From Paraburkholderia sp. PREW-6R (GTDB taxonomy: Bacteria; Pseudomonadota; Gammaproteobacteria; Burkholderiales; Burkholderiaceae): a DNA stretch of 64,000 nt. This document shows positions 46,054 through 55,536 of this stretch, in pieces. The notes beneath the pieces are model-generated. The model ran no database searches. It saw only the letters and a program-made list of their open reading frames with translations, and was not told the DNA's origin. Each line of letters opens with the position of its first letter. Within the stretch, counting starts at the first letter, position 1. Location: the NCBI RefSeq assembly GCF_039621805.1, contig NZ_CP155074.1, forward strand, positions 248,001 through 312,000, given 5' to 3'. A program made the position numbers and the translations under genes.

Positions 46054-47883
46054 TCAGCTGGTTTCCGCCGCCGGCACCCGTTTGCGCTGACGTTCGAGTG
46101 TCTGCCGATAAATGCCCGGCACCGCGGCCAGTTCGGCGGGCGAGCCATCCTGCACGACACGGCCGCGATTGAGTACCACGATACGGTCGAAGTTCTGCAA
46201 TGTCGACAGGCGGTGCGCGATCGCCACCACGGTGCGGTTTTTCATCAGACGTTCCAGCGCGGTCTGAATCGCGATTTCCGACGCCGTGTCTAGCGCGGAA
46301 GTGGCCTCGTCGAGCAACAGGATAGGCGAGTCCTTCAGGATAGCGCGTGCAATGGCGATCCGCTGACGCTGTCCGCCCGAGAGCTTCATGCCGCGATCGC
46401 CGGCGATGGTGTTGAGGCCGGCCGGCATCGTAGATAGAAAGTCCGTGCAGTTCGCGTCGTCGCATGCGCGGCGCACCTCTTCCTCGGTGGCGTCCGGGCA
46501 GCCGTAGCGGATGTTGTCGAGCAACGAGCGGTGAAACAGCGTGACGTCCTGCGGCACGATGGAGATCGCGTCCTGCAGACTTTGCAGCGTCACTTTCGAA
46601 ATGTCCTGCCCGGAAATACGCACGCACCCGGACGCCGGCTCATAAAAATGCTGGATCAACGCGAAGATCGTGGATTTCCCCGCGCCGGACGGACCGATGA
46701 GGCCGACGCGTTCGCCCGCGCGAATGTGCAGGTTCAGTTCCGCGAGAACCGGCCGGCGTCCTGCGTACGAAAAGGTGACGTTGTCGAAATCCAGTGTGGC
46801 CTGTTCGATTTTCAGCGGCTGCGTGTTGCCGCGCTCCTGCATTTCGTGCGGTATCAGCAGCGTTTCCGTGGCCTCGCCCAGCCGCGCGACGTGTTGCGTC
46901 AGATCGACCAGCGCCACGGCGAGGTCGCGCGTGCCGTGCAGAATCGCAAAGCCGAGCGAGCTGATCAGCACCACGTCGCCGGTGGTGGCGCGGCCCTGTT
47001 CCCATAGATAGAGCGTCCAGCCGAGCAGCGCCGCGGAGAGCAACGCCGTGGCGACCGAATGCAGCAGCCGCAATTTTTCGAGGTAGCGCAGGCTGCGCGT
47101 GCGCGCGACGGTTTCGGTTTCCAGATGGCCGTCGAGGCGCTGGCTCTCGAGCGGCACGGCCGCGAACGAGCGCACAAGCCCCATATTGCCGATCACGTCC
47201 ACCATTTCGCCGTCCACCGAAGCCGCCTGTGCAGCGAACGCCTGATGCCGCGCCGTGCCCTTGCTCGCGAGCCAGAACAGACAGACGGCAAGCACCGCGG
47301 AAATCGCCACCAGAGAGAGGCTCATCGGCACGCTGACCACGGCGACCATGGCGATCGCGCCTGCCACGGTCAGGCACGGCGGCAGCGCGGTCCAGGCGAC
47401 CGTGTTTTCAATCACGTAGACGGCGTTCGCCATTGCCGAGACGCGGCTCGACAACACACCCGGCTGCTTGTCCGCGAAAAACACCGGGGCGTGCGCGGTC
47501 AGATAGCCGAACATCTCGTGCCGGATATCGCCGGTGACCGCGACAAACGCGCGGGCGGCGATCCAGCCGCCGACCCGCCAGAACAGATTGTCGGCGAGAA
47601 TCAGGCCGACGAGAATCGCGAACGCGCGAATCACGGTTTCGGGATGCTGTCGTCCGCCCGGCAACGTGTCGACCAGATTCTTGATCCCGTATTGCGAAGC
47701 CAGCGCGCAACCCACGGCGATGAGAACGCTTGCGAGCACAACCACATGGGCGAACTTGCGCCGTCCGATGTAACGCCACAGCAGCCGCACCGGTTTGCCC
47801 GCATAGCGGGAAATTTCGCGCGAGCGCCGGCGGCGGCGCACGCGTCCCGCCCGACTCATGTCGGCGTCGTCGACAATTTCCAT
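46054..47883 (-). CDS. ABC exporter, fused permease-ATPase (MsbA/lipid or peptide type)
   Basis: 609 residues from MEIVDDADMSRAGRV; AGGAG lies nine bases upstream, and the frame open to 48066 is rejected. Membrane domain with six segments (about 45-340) followed by a nucleotide-binding domain: Walker A GPSGAGKS 397-404, signature LSGGQ 501-505, Walker B ILLLDE 521-526 and a His in AIAHRLST. The first 30 residues are Arg-rich. A half-transporter that works as a homodimer in the inner membrane; the substrate is unknown. Probably co-transcribed with the frameshifted dioxygenase gene. Confidence 0.93.
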   Translation of the reverse strand: MEIVDDADMSRAGRVRRRRRSREISRYAGKPVRLLWRYIGRRKFAHVVVLASVLIAVGCALASQYGIKNLVDTLPGGRQHPETVIRAFAILVGLILADNLFWRVGGWIAARAFVAVTGDIRHEMFGYLTAHAPVFFADKQPGVLSSRVSAMANAVYVIENTVAWTALPPCLTVAGAIAMVAVVSVPMSLSLVAISAVLAVCLFWLASKGTARHQAFAAQAASVDGEMVDVIGNMGLVRSFAAVPLESQRLDGHLETETVARTRSLRYLEKLRLLHSVATALLSAALLGWTLYLWEQGRATTGDVVLISSLGFAILHGTRDLAVALVDLTQHVARLGEATETLLIPHEMQERGNTQPLKIEQATLDFDNVTFSYAGRRPVLAELNLHIRAGERVGLIGPSGAGKSTIFALIQHFYEPASGCVRISGQDISKVTLQSLQDAISIVPQDVTLFHRSLLDNIRYGCPDATEEEVRRACDDANCTDFLSTMPAGLNTIAGDRGMKLSGGQRQRIAIARAILKDSPILLLDEATSALDTASEIAIQTALERLMKNRTVVAIAHRLSTLQNFDRIVVLNRGRVVQDGSPAELAAVPGIYRQTLERQRKRVPAAETS

Positions 47884-48470
47884 CGCACCGTGCTCCTGGC
47901 AGTTTTCCAGCGATGACCCGTGCGCAAGATTCGGATGAGCCGGGTGACGGCAATCGTCTTGCATGGAACCAGAGGGGCGCCTGAACGGGCGATTCTGGCG
48001 GACACGGGAGTGATGGGATAGTTCGTCCCGATGCGGCAATGCGCAACCGTCGTACCCGCTGCGCACGGAGTATTAATACAGGTGATTCACGCGAAAGTGA
48101 ACCGCTGTCTCGCGGGATTCAGTCCAGCCAGACGGACCAGCTATCGATCAGACCGCCTGTTGCACCAGGCGGCCGGCCGGCAGAGCGGTGTACTCGGCGG
48201 CTCGTGCGAGAAAGAATTGCGTGTCAGCGCGCTCGTATTTCCATTAGGGCGTCTGCTTCAGCGCTACGTCGAAAATTGCGAGGAGTCTGGGCATTTCGCG
48301 AAGTTGTGGTGCAGCGACAAAGGACATTACGACACCACGCGTAATACAACCGTGACCCGTGCTGAGTAAGTCGAGCCTACGATTGCACGACGTTGATCCA
48401 CGGCAGCGTTTGCGGCGGCGGAATGCCATCGTGCAGCGGGGCAGGAATCAGGCGGCGCATTCAACGCTCA
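47884..48470. other. Intergenic region, no gene supported
   Basis: About 590 bp between the start of the ABC exporter gene and the end of the YVTN propeller gene, both on the minus strand. Open frames on both strands lack ribosome-binding sites and coding pattern. It presumably contains the exporter promoter. Confidence 0.4.
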
Positions 48471-49481
48471 TCAGTCAGGATTGGGCGCGTGGACCGGTGC
48501 GCGATTGTCGAAGTAAAGGCCGTGCGGCGAGCGACCCACTGCAATCGTATCGACGAGCTTGTGAGTGGACATGTCGATGATGCCGACGTGCCTCGCGAAA
48601 CGGAACGTGACCCACAGATAGCGGCGGTCTGCCGAGAGTTCCATATCGTCGGGGCCGGGCATCAGGCCGGTGATGTCAGCCACTTTCGTCAGCGTGTTGT
48701 AATCGAGAATGCTGATCGTGCTGTCGACCCGGTTCGTGACGGCGACGTGCTGGCCATCGTCGAGATTACGGAAGTTGTGCGCGCCGCGGCCGGTCCGGAT
48801 TTTCTTCACCACCTGTCTGCTGTGCATGTCGATGACGGCAACGTCGTCCTCGCCCGTCATGCCGATCAACAGATAGCGGTCACCTGGCGTCATCCACAAG
48901 CCCGCGGGCGTCTTGCCCACCGGCAGCTTCCACAGCACCTTCTGCGAGGCCAGATCGATAGCGGCGACTTCGCCCGTGTCCTGCAGCGTGATGAATACCG
49001 TGCGGCTGTCGGAGGAGAAGGTCATGTGACTTGGCGTCTTCGACAACGGCACGCGGCTCGCGAGCGTGACGTTCTGCCCATCGTAGTGATAGATGTCGAC
49101 CCGATCGAGCCGCAGCCCCGCTGTGACGAGCCATTTGTGATCCGGCGAAAAACCCAGTTGATACGGGTCTTCAATACCCTCGACCCGGCGTTGCACGCTG
49201 CCCGTGTGCGGATCCACGAACATCAGGTCGTTGGAGACGGAATCCGCGACGATCAGCGAACGGCCGTCGGGCGTAATCATCAGATGGTGCGGTTCCTTGC
49301 CGGTCGGCTCCGTACCGATCACCTTATGCGTGGCTGGATCGATCAGCGTGAGTTGAGCTTCACCGGAGTCGAGCACGATCACATTGTCTGCAGCGTACGC
49401 GAGGTGGGGCAAGGTCAGTGAACAGCAGGCCAGTGCGGCGAGAACGCCGGATTTTGTAATCGAATCGAGAGAGAATGTCAC
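48471..49481 (-). CDS. Exported YVTN-family beta-propeller protein
   Basis: 336 residues from a GTG giving (M)TFSLDSITKSGVLA, a signal peptide with cleavage after HLAYA; a longer ATG start at 49559 would put 26 extra residues before it. The mature protein has seven YVTN/YncE-like blades: VIVLDSGEAQLTLIDPATH, SLIVADSVSNDLMFVDPHTG, YLLIGMTGEDDVAVIDMHS, HVAVTNRVDSTISILDYN and so on. Such proteins are periplasmic and bind DNA, metals or surfaces; the role is unknown. No partner gene. Start site uncertain. Confidence 0.85.
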   Translation of the reverse strand: MTFSLDSITKSGVLAALACCSLTLPHLAYAADNVIVLDSGEAQLTLIDPATHKVIGTEPTGKEPHHLMITPDGRSLIVADSVSNDLMFVDPHTGSVQRRVEGIEDPYQLGFSPDHKWLVTAGLRLDRVDIYHYDGQNVTLASRVPLSKTPSHMTFSSDSRTVFITLQDTGEVAAIDLASQKVLWKLPVGKTPAGLWMTPGDRYLLIGMTGEDDVAVIDMHSRQVVKKIRTGRGAHNFRNLDDGQHVAVTNRVDSTISILDYNTLTKVADITGLMPGPDDMELSADRRYLWVTFRFARHVGIIDMSTHKLVDTIAVGRSPHGLYFDNRAPVHAPNPD

Positions 49482-49969
49482 GAAGCAGTTAGGAGTATGA
49501 AATAAATCTGATAGGTATTGGCGCGGCCGACAAGGAAGACTCAGCCTATCGGTCGGCAATCCAATGGCGAAGTGTAAGCGCGCGGCTTATATACGCCGCT
49601 TAAACACACGGTGTAGAAGCGCAATTGGACACGCAGTGTAAATGGTATCGCGACGGCGTGCGCGGATGTTGACATGAAGACGCGCTGCATTGCAAAAAAA
49701 GAGTCCGGCACTGCGTCGGGCGCTTTTGCCGATAGCAAGCGGTACAGGCAATAGCAAGCGCAGGCAGCTGCGCAACCGCTCATTGCGCGTGCTGGCCGTT
49801 GGGCTCGCGAGGTTCAGCCGCGGCAATCCGGTCATGCAGGTCTTCATGCTGCGCTTTGCGTCACCTTTTTGTCAGGATCATACTGTGACGTATTGCAGTC
49901 TGCCTCGCTGATCATCTTTGCAGCGCCCGTCGGCATCGCGCCGCGAGCAAAACCTGAAGGAGACACCCG
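49482..49969. other. Divergent intergenic region
   Basis: About 490 bp between the YVTN gene and the amidohydrolase gene. No gene, operator or stable hairpin that I would defend. The gene to the right has AAGGAG at 49957-49962. Confidence 0.4.
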
Positions 49970-51220
49970 TTGACCAGTATTCTCTTCCGTAACGGATCAC
50001 TTCTCGACCCACGCCATGCCGATCTGCTGGAAGGGCATGAGGTTCTCGTCGAAGACGGCATCATTCGTGAAGTGTCCGACAAGCCGATCAAAAGCAGCAG
50101 CGCCCACGTGATCGACGTCAAAGGCAAAACGATCATGCCGGGCCTGATCGATTTGCACGTGCATGTGGTAGCGGTCGAATTCAATCTGCCGCGCGTCGCG
50201 ACGCTGCCTAACGTGCTCGTCACACTGCGCGCCGTGCCGATCATGCGCGCGATGCTGCGCCGTGGTTTTACGACGGTGCGTGACGCCGGCGGCGCGGGCT
50301 ATCCGTTCAAACAGGCGGTCGAGTCGGGGCTGATCGAAGGCCCGCGACTTTTCGTCTCTGGCCGTGCGCTCAGTCAGACCGGCGGTCATGCCGACCCGCG
50401 TGCGCGCTCCGATTACATGCCGCCCGATGCGCCGTGCGGATGTTGCGTACGCGTGGGCGCGCTGGGGCGCGTGGCGGATGGCGTCGACGAAGTGCGCCGG
50501 GCCGTGCGCGAGGAGCTGCAGATGGGCGCCGATCAGATCAAGATCATGGCGTCGGGCGGCGTGGCGTCGCCGACGGATCCTGTCGGTGCGTTCGGTTACT
50601 CCGAGGACGAAATTCGCGCGATCGTCGCCGAAGCGCAGGGTCGCGGGACCTATGTACTCGCTCATGCGTACACGCCAGCCGCCATTGCCCGCGCGGTGCG
50701 TTGCGGCGTCCGGACGATCGAACACGGCAACCTGATCGACGATGAGACCGCGCGCCTCGTCGCGCAGCACGGCGCCTATGTGGTGCCCACGCTGGTCACC
50801 TACGACGCGCTCGCGAGCGAAGGGGAAAAGTACGGCTTGCCGCCCGCCAGCATCGCGAAAGTGGCCGATGTGCATGGCGCCGGCATGCAGTCGATCGAGA
50901 TCATGAAACGTGCGGGAGTCAAACTTGGTTTCGGCACGGACCTGCTCGGCGAAGCACAGCGTTTGCAAAGCGACGAATTCCGGATTCTCGCCGAGGTCAT
51001 GTCTCCCGCGGAAGTGATCGCGAGCGCGACGCTCGTCGGCGCGGAAGTGCTCGGCATGCAGGACAAGCTCGGCAGGATCATGCCGGGCGCTCACGCCGAT
51101 CTGCTCGTGGTGGACGGCAATCCGTTGAAGTCCGTCGACTGCCTGCTAGGGCAGGGCGAGCATATCCCGCTCGTGATGAAAGATGGCCGCATCTTCGTCA
51201 ACGAACTCGAAAGCGGGTGA
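49970..51220 (+). CDS. Metal-dependent amidohydrolase family protein
   Basis: 416 residues from a TTG start with AAGGAG seven bases upstream (49957-49962). Amidohydrolase superfamily with a TIM barrel: HxH metal ligands in LIDLHVHVV, a probable carbamylated Lys in QIKIMASGG, His in VLAHAYTPAA and IEHGNLID, and the catalytic Asp in GFGTDLLGE. Similar to imidazolonepropionase-like and peptidase M38 members that act on cyclic amides or Xaa-Pro dipeptides; the substrate is unknown. Followed by an MFS carrier on the same strand 80 bp on, so uptake and hydrolysis of one compound is likely. Confidence 0.9.
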   Translation: MTSILFRNGSLLDPRHADLLEGHEVLVEDGIIREVSDKPIKSSSAHVIDVKGKTIMPGLIDLHVHVVAVEFNLPRVATLPNVLVTLRAVPIMRAMLRRGFTTVRDAGGAGYPFKQAVESGLIEGPRLFVSGRALSQTGGHADPRARSDYMPPDAPCGCCVRVGALGRVADGVDEVRRAVREELQMGADQIKIMASGGVASPTDPVGAFGYSEDEIRAIVAEAQGRGTYVLAHAYTPAAIARAVRCGVRTIEHGNLIDDETARLVAQHGAYVVPTLVTYDALASEGEKYGLPPASIAKVADVHGAGMQSIEIMKRAGVKLGFGTDLLGEAQRLQSDEFRILAEVMSPAEVIASATLVGAEVLGMQDKLGRIMPGAHADLLVVDGNPLKSVDCLLGQGEHIPLVMKDGRIFVNELESG

Positions 51221-51300
51221 GCGTACCGGTTCGACGAGCGTATGACCTTGTAGCCGCAGTGCGTCCCAGCCGTTCCTGTCGTCCCTAATGGAGCCCGTTT

Positions 51301-52671
51301 ATGTCGATGATTGCCGCCCGGATCGAACGTTTGCCGTTTTCAGGTTTTCACCGCCGCCTGCTGCTGATGGGTGGCCTCGGCTACACGTTCGATGCGATGG
51401 ACGCCGCCGTCATGGCATTCCTGCTTCCGGTGTTGCGCACGCAGTGGGGACTGACGAGCGTGCAGACCGGCGTGTTAGGCAGCGGCACGTTCATCGGCTA
51501 CTTTATCGGCGCGATGCTTGCGGGCATGCTGGGCGATATCATCGGCCGCCGCAAGGTCATGATGTATGCGCTCGTGATCTACTGCATTGCGTCGCTTGCG
51601 AGCGCGCTCGCGCATGACTGGCCGTTCTTTCTCGGCACGCGGATTGTCGCTGGCCTCGGAACGGGGGCCGAAAGCGCGATCGTGGCGCCCTTCCTGTCCG
51701 AGTTCGTCGCGCGTCGCTATCGCGGGAGCTTTACGGGCAGTCTTGCCGGTTTCTTCTCGTTCGGCTTCGTGGCAGCGGCGCTGCTCGGCTATCTGGTGAT
51801 TCCACTGTCGCCCAGCGCGTGGCGTGTAGTCATGGTCATCACCGCGCTACCCATCTTGATGCTGCTCTGGTGGCGTCGCGCATTGCCCGAATCGCCGCGC
51901 TGGCTCGAAGCACGCAATCGTCACGCGGAGGCTGCGGCAATCGTGTCGCAAATGGAAGCGGAGGTAAGCCGCGCGGGCGTGCATCTCGAACCGCTCGCGC
52001 CTGCCCGCGACGCTGCCGTGCCGCTCGCAGCCGGGCGGCCGTCGGTCGTCGCGAACGTGAAAGCGTTATGGGCCACGAAACTCGCCCGGATCACGGCCAT
52101 GACCTGGCTGATGTGGCTCTCCATCACATTCAGCTATTACGCTTTTTTCACATGGATTCCCGGTCTGCTGGTGCAAAACGGCATGACGATCACGCGAAGC
52201 TTTTCTTATTCGCTCGTGATCTACATTGCGCAGATTCCCGGCTACTTTTCGGGCGCGTGGCTCAACGAAAAGATTGGCCGTCAGGCGACCATCGCGTCGT
52301 ACATGATCCTCGGCGGCATCTCGGCGCTCGGCCTTGCATTGACGCGCACGGACGCGGGCATCATGGCGTCGGGCGTGCTGTTGTCGTTCTTCATGAACGG
52401 CACGTATGCCGGTGTGTATGCCTATACGCCGGAGGTTTTCCCGACCGATGTACGCGCGACAGGAACGGGGCTCGCGTCGTCGATTGGCCGTCTGGGCGCG
52501 ATTGCCGCGCCAATTCTCGTCGGCTATGTGTACCCGCTGCTCGGTTTTGCCGGCGTGTTCGGCGCGACAACGCTCGTGCTGCTGATCGGCGCGCTCGCCG
52601 TGCTGCTAATGGGCGTGCCGACCCGCGGCAGATCGCTCGAAGACATTGCAGCGGAGCAGGTCGAGTCCTGA
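51301..52671 (+). CDS. MFS transporter
   Basis: 456 residues, 12 membrane segments. YTFDAMDAAVMAFLLPVLR in helix 1 (the Asp pair of the aromatic acid/sugar-acid groups) and GMLGDIIGRRKVMMYAL in the loop identify the family. Its partner gene is the upstream amidohydrolase; it probably imports the amide. A short intergenic region precedes the small lipoprotein gene. Confidence 0.9.
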   Translation: MSMIAARIERLPFSGFHRRLLLMGGLGYTFDAMDAAVMAFLLPVLRTQWGLTSVQTGVLGSGTFIGYFIGAMLAGMLGDIIGRRKVMMYALVIYCIASLASALAHDWPFFLGTRIVAGLGTGAESAIVAPFLSEFVARRYRGSFTGSLAGFFSFGFVAAALLGYLVIPLSPSAWRVVMVITALPILMLLWWRRALPESPRWLEARNRHAEAAAIVSQMEAEVSRAGVHLEPLAPARDAAVPLAAGRPSVVANVKALWATKLARITAMTWLMWLSITFSYYAFFTWIPGLLVQNGMTITRSFSYSLVIYIAQIPGYFSGAWLNEKIGRQATIASYMILGGISALGLALTRTDAGIMASGVLLSFFMNGTYAGVYAYTPEVFPTDVRATGTGLASSIGRLGAIAAPILVGYVYPLLGFAGVFGATTLVLLIGALAVLLMGVPTRGRSLEDIAAEQVES

Positions 52672-53031
52672 TAACGCTCGAGCCTGTCTCAACCCTAACC
52701 CTTGCATATTTCGTCGGCGACGCTCGCGGCGGCGTCGTTGAGATACGCATGCGGCCCTACGTCGACCCTGAATCGGGCGCTGTTGTCCTTATCCGCACGA
52801 TGCTCATCCTGACGTTCTGACGGGCAGATGACGCCGCAAGAAGCGGTCTGCGTGATCTGTCGCCGGACTGCGTCGGGAGCCTGCAGCATCCGAGCCATCC
52901 AACAGTCGTGCCGATCAGGTACGGCGCCTGCTTACAACACATCATCGTGCCGCGCGATAACGGCGGACTGTCGCACGACGCTTTCGAATCCCTTGAAGAT
53001 CGATCGACGAAGATGTCGCGGGAGAAGGCAA
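52672..53031. other. Intergenic region, no gene supported
   Basis: About 360 bp. The open frames are shadow-like. It must contain the promoter of the small lipoprotein/DUF2231/dehydrogenase unit. Nothing else stands out. Confidence 0.4.
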
Positions 53032-53166
53032 ATGAAACGGATCTTGTTGATTGCACTCGCGTCGGTGCCGCTGGCGTTCGGCACCGCGTCATGCGAGAAG
53101 GCCCACAAGGCGGGCAACGACAGCATGAGACTGCCAGGTGGTCAGATCGTCGCAACCGGCGGGTAA
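53032..53166 (+). CDS. Entericidin-like small lipoprotein
   Basis: 44 residues. Signal sequence MKRILLIALASVPLAFG then TASC, a lipobox-like site with the lipidated Cys near residue 21, and only about 23 residues after it. GGGAGAAGG lies before the ATG. The size and form fit entericidin/small envelope lipoproteins. It is 57 bp before the DUF2231 gene on the same strand. Too short for most gene callers; a real gene is likely but not certain. Confidence 0.6.
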   Translation: MKRILLIALASVPLAFGTASCEKAHKAGNDSMRLPGGQIVATGG

Positions 53167-53223
53167 CGGGCGTTGCAGGATTTCGCGCGTGACGTGCCTG
53201 CTATTCTGCAAGAGGACTGTTTC

Positions 53224-53667
53224 ATGAAAACACCCAACCGACCGTATCGGTCCCGGTTTGCGACCGCGATTTTCGACGTGCTGAATCCCGTTCCTTATGG
53301 CATGTTTGTCGGCACGCTGATTTTCGACATCACCTACGCGATCACGCGCAATGTCTTCTGGGGCAAGGGTGCGGCGTGGCTCGTCACCGTGGGGCTGCTG
53401 TTCGCGATCATCCCGCGCTTCATTAATCTTTTCCATGTGTGGCTACCGTCGCGTTATCCGCGCGCGGCCGGCGAGAGACTCGACTTCTGGCTGAATCTGC
53501 TCGGCATTATCGCGGCGATCCTCAACGCGTTCGTTCATAGTCGGGACGCCTACGGAATGGTCCCGTTGAACGTTGTGTTGTCGGTCATGACGGTGGCGTT
53601 GCTGAGTGTCGGGCAATTCACACTGGCAGTGAGCAAGTTCCGTATCAGGGAGTCGGTCCGTGAATAA
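53224..53667 (+). CDS. DUF2231-type membrane protein
   Basis: 147 residues from MKTPNRPYRSRF; AGAGGA lies upstream. About four membrane segments (MFVGTLIFDITYAITR, AAWLVTVGLLFAIIP, LLGIIAAILNAF, VVLSVMTVALLSVGQF) in the pattern of DUF2231. Family members are often next to PQQ-type or cytochrome-linked dehydrogenases. The last codons overlap the start of the sorbosone dehydrogenase gene by 8 bp, so the two are translationally coupled. Confidence 0.85.
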   Translation: MKTPNRPYRSRFATAIFDVLNPVPYGMFVGTLIFDITYAITRNVFWGKGAAWLVTVGLLFAIIPRFINLFHVWLPSRYPRAAGERLDFWLNLLGIIAAILNAFVHSRDAYGMVPLNVVLSVMTVALLSVGQFTLAVSKFRIRESVRE

Positions 53668-54982
53668 GTCCTTCCAGAGAAGTGCAATCGTCGTAGCGCT
53701 CGCGTTATCGGTCAGTGCCTGCAACGAGCAGGCAGCTTATGACGACCAGCATCAGGCAGGCGGTGCACCACCGTTGCCCAGCGCACGCAGCTTTCTCGCC
53801 CCGCCGATGCAGGTGCCGAAATATGTGGGCTGGCGCAACGGCGAAGCGCCAAAAGTGGCCGACGGGTTGAAGATCGAGAAGATCGCATCAGGCCTCGTGC
53901 ATCCGCGTCAGGTGTACTGCCTTCCGAACGGCGACATACTCGTTGCCGAATCGAATAGCCCGAATGAGGAAGCCGTCACGACGCCCAAGCAGCTTATTGC
54001 GGGCATTATCTCGGGCCGGTCGGGCAAGAAAGCAGATGGCGCAAATCGCATTACGTTGCTGCGCAAGCGCGGCGACGGCAGTGGGCAGTGGGACCGCTAT
54101 GTGTTCATCGACCACCTGCATTCGCCGTTTGGCATGCAACTCGTTGGCGATACGCTTTATGTTGCCGACACCGACGCAATCCTTAAGTATCCTTACAAAT
54201 CGGGAGAGACGAGTATCCCCACGCGGGGAGTCGAACTCACCGATCTTCCCGACACAGTCAACCACCATTGGACCAAGGCGCTGCTCGCAAGTCCGGATGG
54301 CAAGAAGCTATATGTCGGCGTCGGCTCGAACAGCAATGTGGGTGAAAACGGACTGGACGTGGAATACCGGCGCGCCAACGTGCTCGAAGTCGATGTGGCG
54401 ACCGGCGGCAGCCGTATTTACGCGGCCGGGATACGCAATCCGACCGGCCTGCAGTGGGAACCCGCGACCGGACGACTCTGGGCCATCGCCAACGAGCGTG
54501 ACGAGATTGGCGCGGACCTGGTGCCGGATTACCTGACGTCGGTTCAGGAAGGCGCTTTCTACGGCTGGCCCTACAGCTATTGGGGTCAGCACGTGGACCG
54601 CCGCGCCCAACCACAACGGCCCGATCTGGTTGCCAAGGCCATTGCGCCGGACTACGCGATTGGCTCGCATGTCGCGCCACTCGGCATGATGTTCTACAGC
54701 GGCAACAACCTGCCGGCGCAATACCGGGGCGGCGCCTTTATCGGCGAGCATGGAAGCTGGGATCGTTCACCACTGAGCGGTTATGCGGTAGTGTTTGTTG
54801 CGTTTGAGAACGGCCGGCCGGTCGGTGTGCCCAAGCCGGTGGTGACGGGATTTGCATCGGACGACCAGAAGGAACTCTACGGCGCACCGGTTGGCGTCAC
54901 GCAGGATGCCGACGGCGCACTCGTGATTGCCGACGACGTCGGCAACACGGTCTGGCGGGTGACGAAAGCGGGGACGAGCTGA
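53660..54982 (+). CDS. Sorbosone-dehydrogenase-family PQQ-type lipoprotein
   Basis: 440 residues from a GTG start that overlaps the DUF2231 gene by 8 bp. Signal sequence ends in a lipobox (LSVSAC, Cys near residue 21). The rest is a soluble glucose/sorbosone dehydrogenase-like beta-propeller: LVHPRQVYCLPNGDILVAES, LHSPFGMQLVGDTLYVADT, RNPTGLQWEPATGRLWAI, GSHVAPLGMMFYSG and GEHGSWDRSPLSGY. Such enzymes oxidise aldoses with PQQ on the periplasmic side and pass electrons to the membrane. The adjacent DUF2231 protein may be its membrane partner (inference). Confidence 0.92.
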   Translation: MNKSFQRSAIVVALALSVSACNEQAAYDDQHQAGGAPPLPSARSFLAPPMQVPKYVGWRNGEAPKVADGLKIEKIASGLVHPRQVYCLPNGDILVAESNSPNEEAVTTPKQLIAGIISGRSGKKADGANRITLLRKRGDGSGQWDRYVFIDHLHSPFGMQLVGDTLYVADTDAILKYPYKSGETSIPTRGVELTDLPDTVNHHWTKALLASPDGKKLYVGVGSNSNVGENGLDVEYRRANVLEVDVATGGSRIYAAGIRNPTGLQWEPATGRLWAIANERDEIGADLVPDYLTSVQEGAFYGWPYSYWGQHVDRRAQPQRPDLVAKAIAPDYAIGSHVAPLGMMFYSGNNLPAQYRGGAFIGEHGSWDRSPLSGYAVVFVAFENGRPVGVPKPVVTGFASDDQKELYGAPVGVTQDADGALVIADDVGNTVWRVTKAGTS

Positions 54983-55098
54983 ATTTGGTTTATTGATAGC
55001 AATTTTTTTTCTGCGTACGCTAGCTCCATACCGCGCGAAGGCACGATTTGCAGAACGCGGCAATCAGAAGACGTCGGTGCAAGACGGGGAGCTTGGCG

Positions 55099-55320
55099 AT
55101 GAAAATGTCTCACAGGTTTGCAAGCGCGAATACGGCAGGGCCGGTGTGGGGGCTCTTCCTTGGCGCGCTCATGACGTTTGTTGGAATGGGACTCTGGTTC
55201 AACACGACGCTGGCAGTCATGCCCGAACGACAGGAGCAGTCACTGGCCGTGGCGTCCATGCTCGTTGGGTTGTTTCTGGCCGTCTACGCGGGGCGTGAGG
55301 TCTGCCGCCAACGCAGGTAG
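55099..55320 (+). CDS. Small membrane protein
   Basis: 73 residues from MKMSHRFASANTAGPVWG; GGGGAG lies eight bases before the ATG. Two membrane segments (VWGLFLGALMTFVGMGLWF and VASMLVGLFLAVYAG) with a short basic tail (REVCRQRR). Same strand as the dehydrogenase, 116 bp after it. Family unknown; may belong to the same envelope unit. Confidence 0.65.
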   Translation: MKMSHRFASANTAGPVWGLFLGALMTFVGMGLWFNTTLAVMPERQEQSLAVASMLVGLFLAVYAGREVCRQRR

Positions 55321-55536
55321 ATCGACAGCCAGGAGAGAGAAAATTCCGCAAGCCGCGCGCACCCTACCGGGTTCGTGGCCGCGTGTGCATCTTCGGCGCG
55401 GCGATCGACGCAACGGCGGCCGCTCCATGGATTAAGTGGCTAGAGCGCGCGACTGCTCGCGGCAAGTGTGCTCTGTTAATGCCTGTACCGTTTCGAGCGC
55501 ACACGAGCCGTCGCGGATCCCGCTACTCCGCTCATC

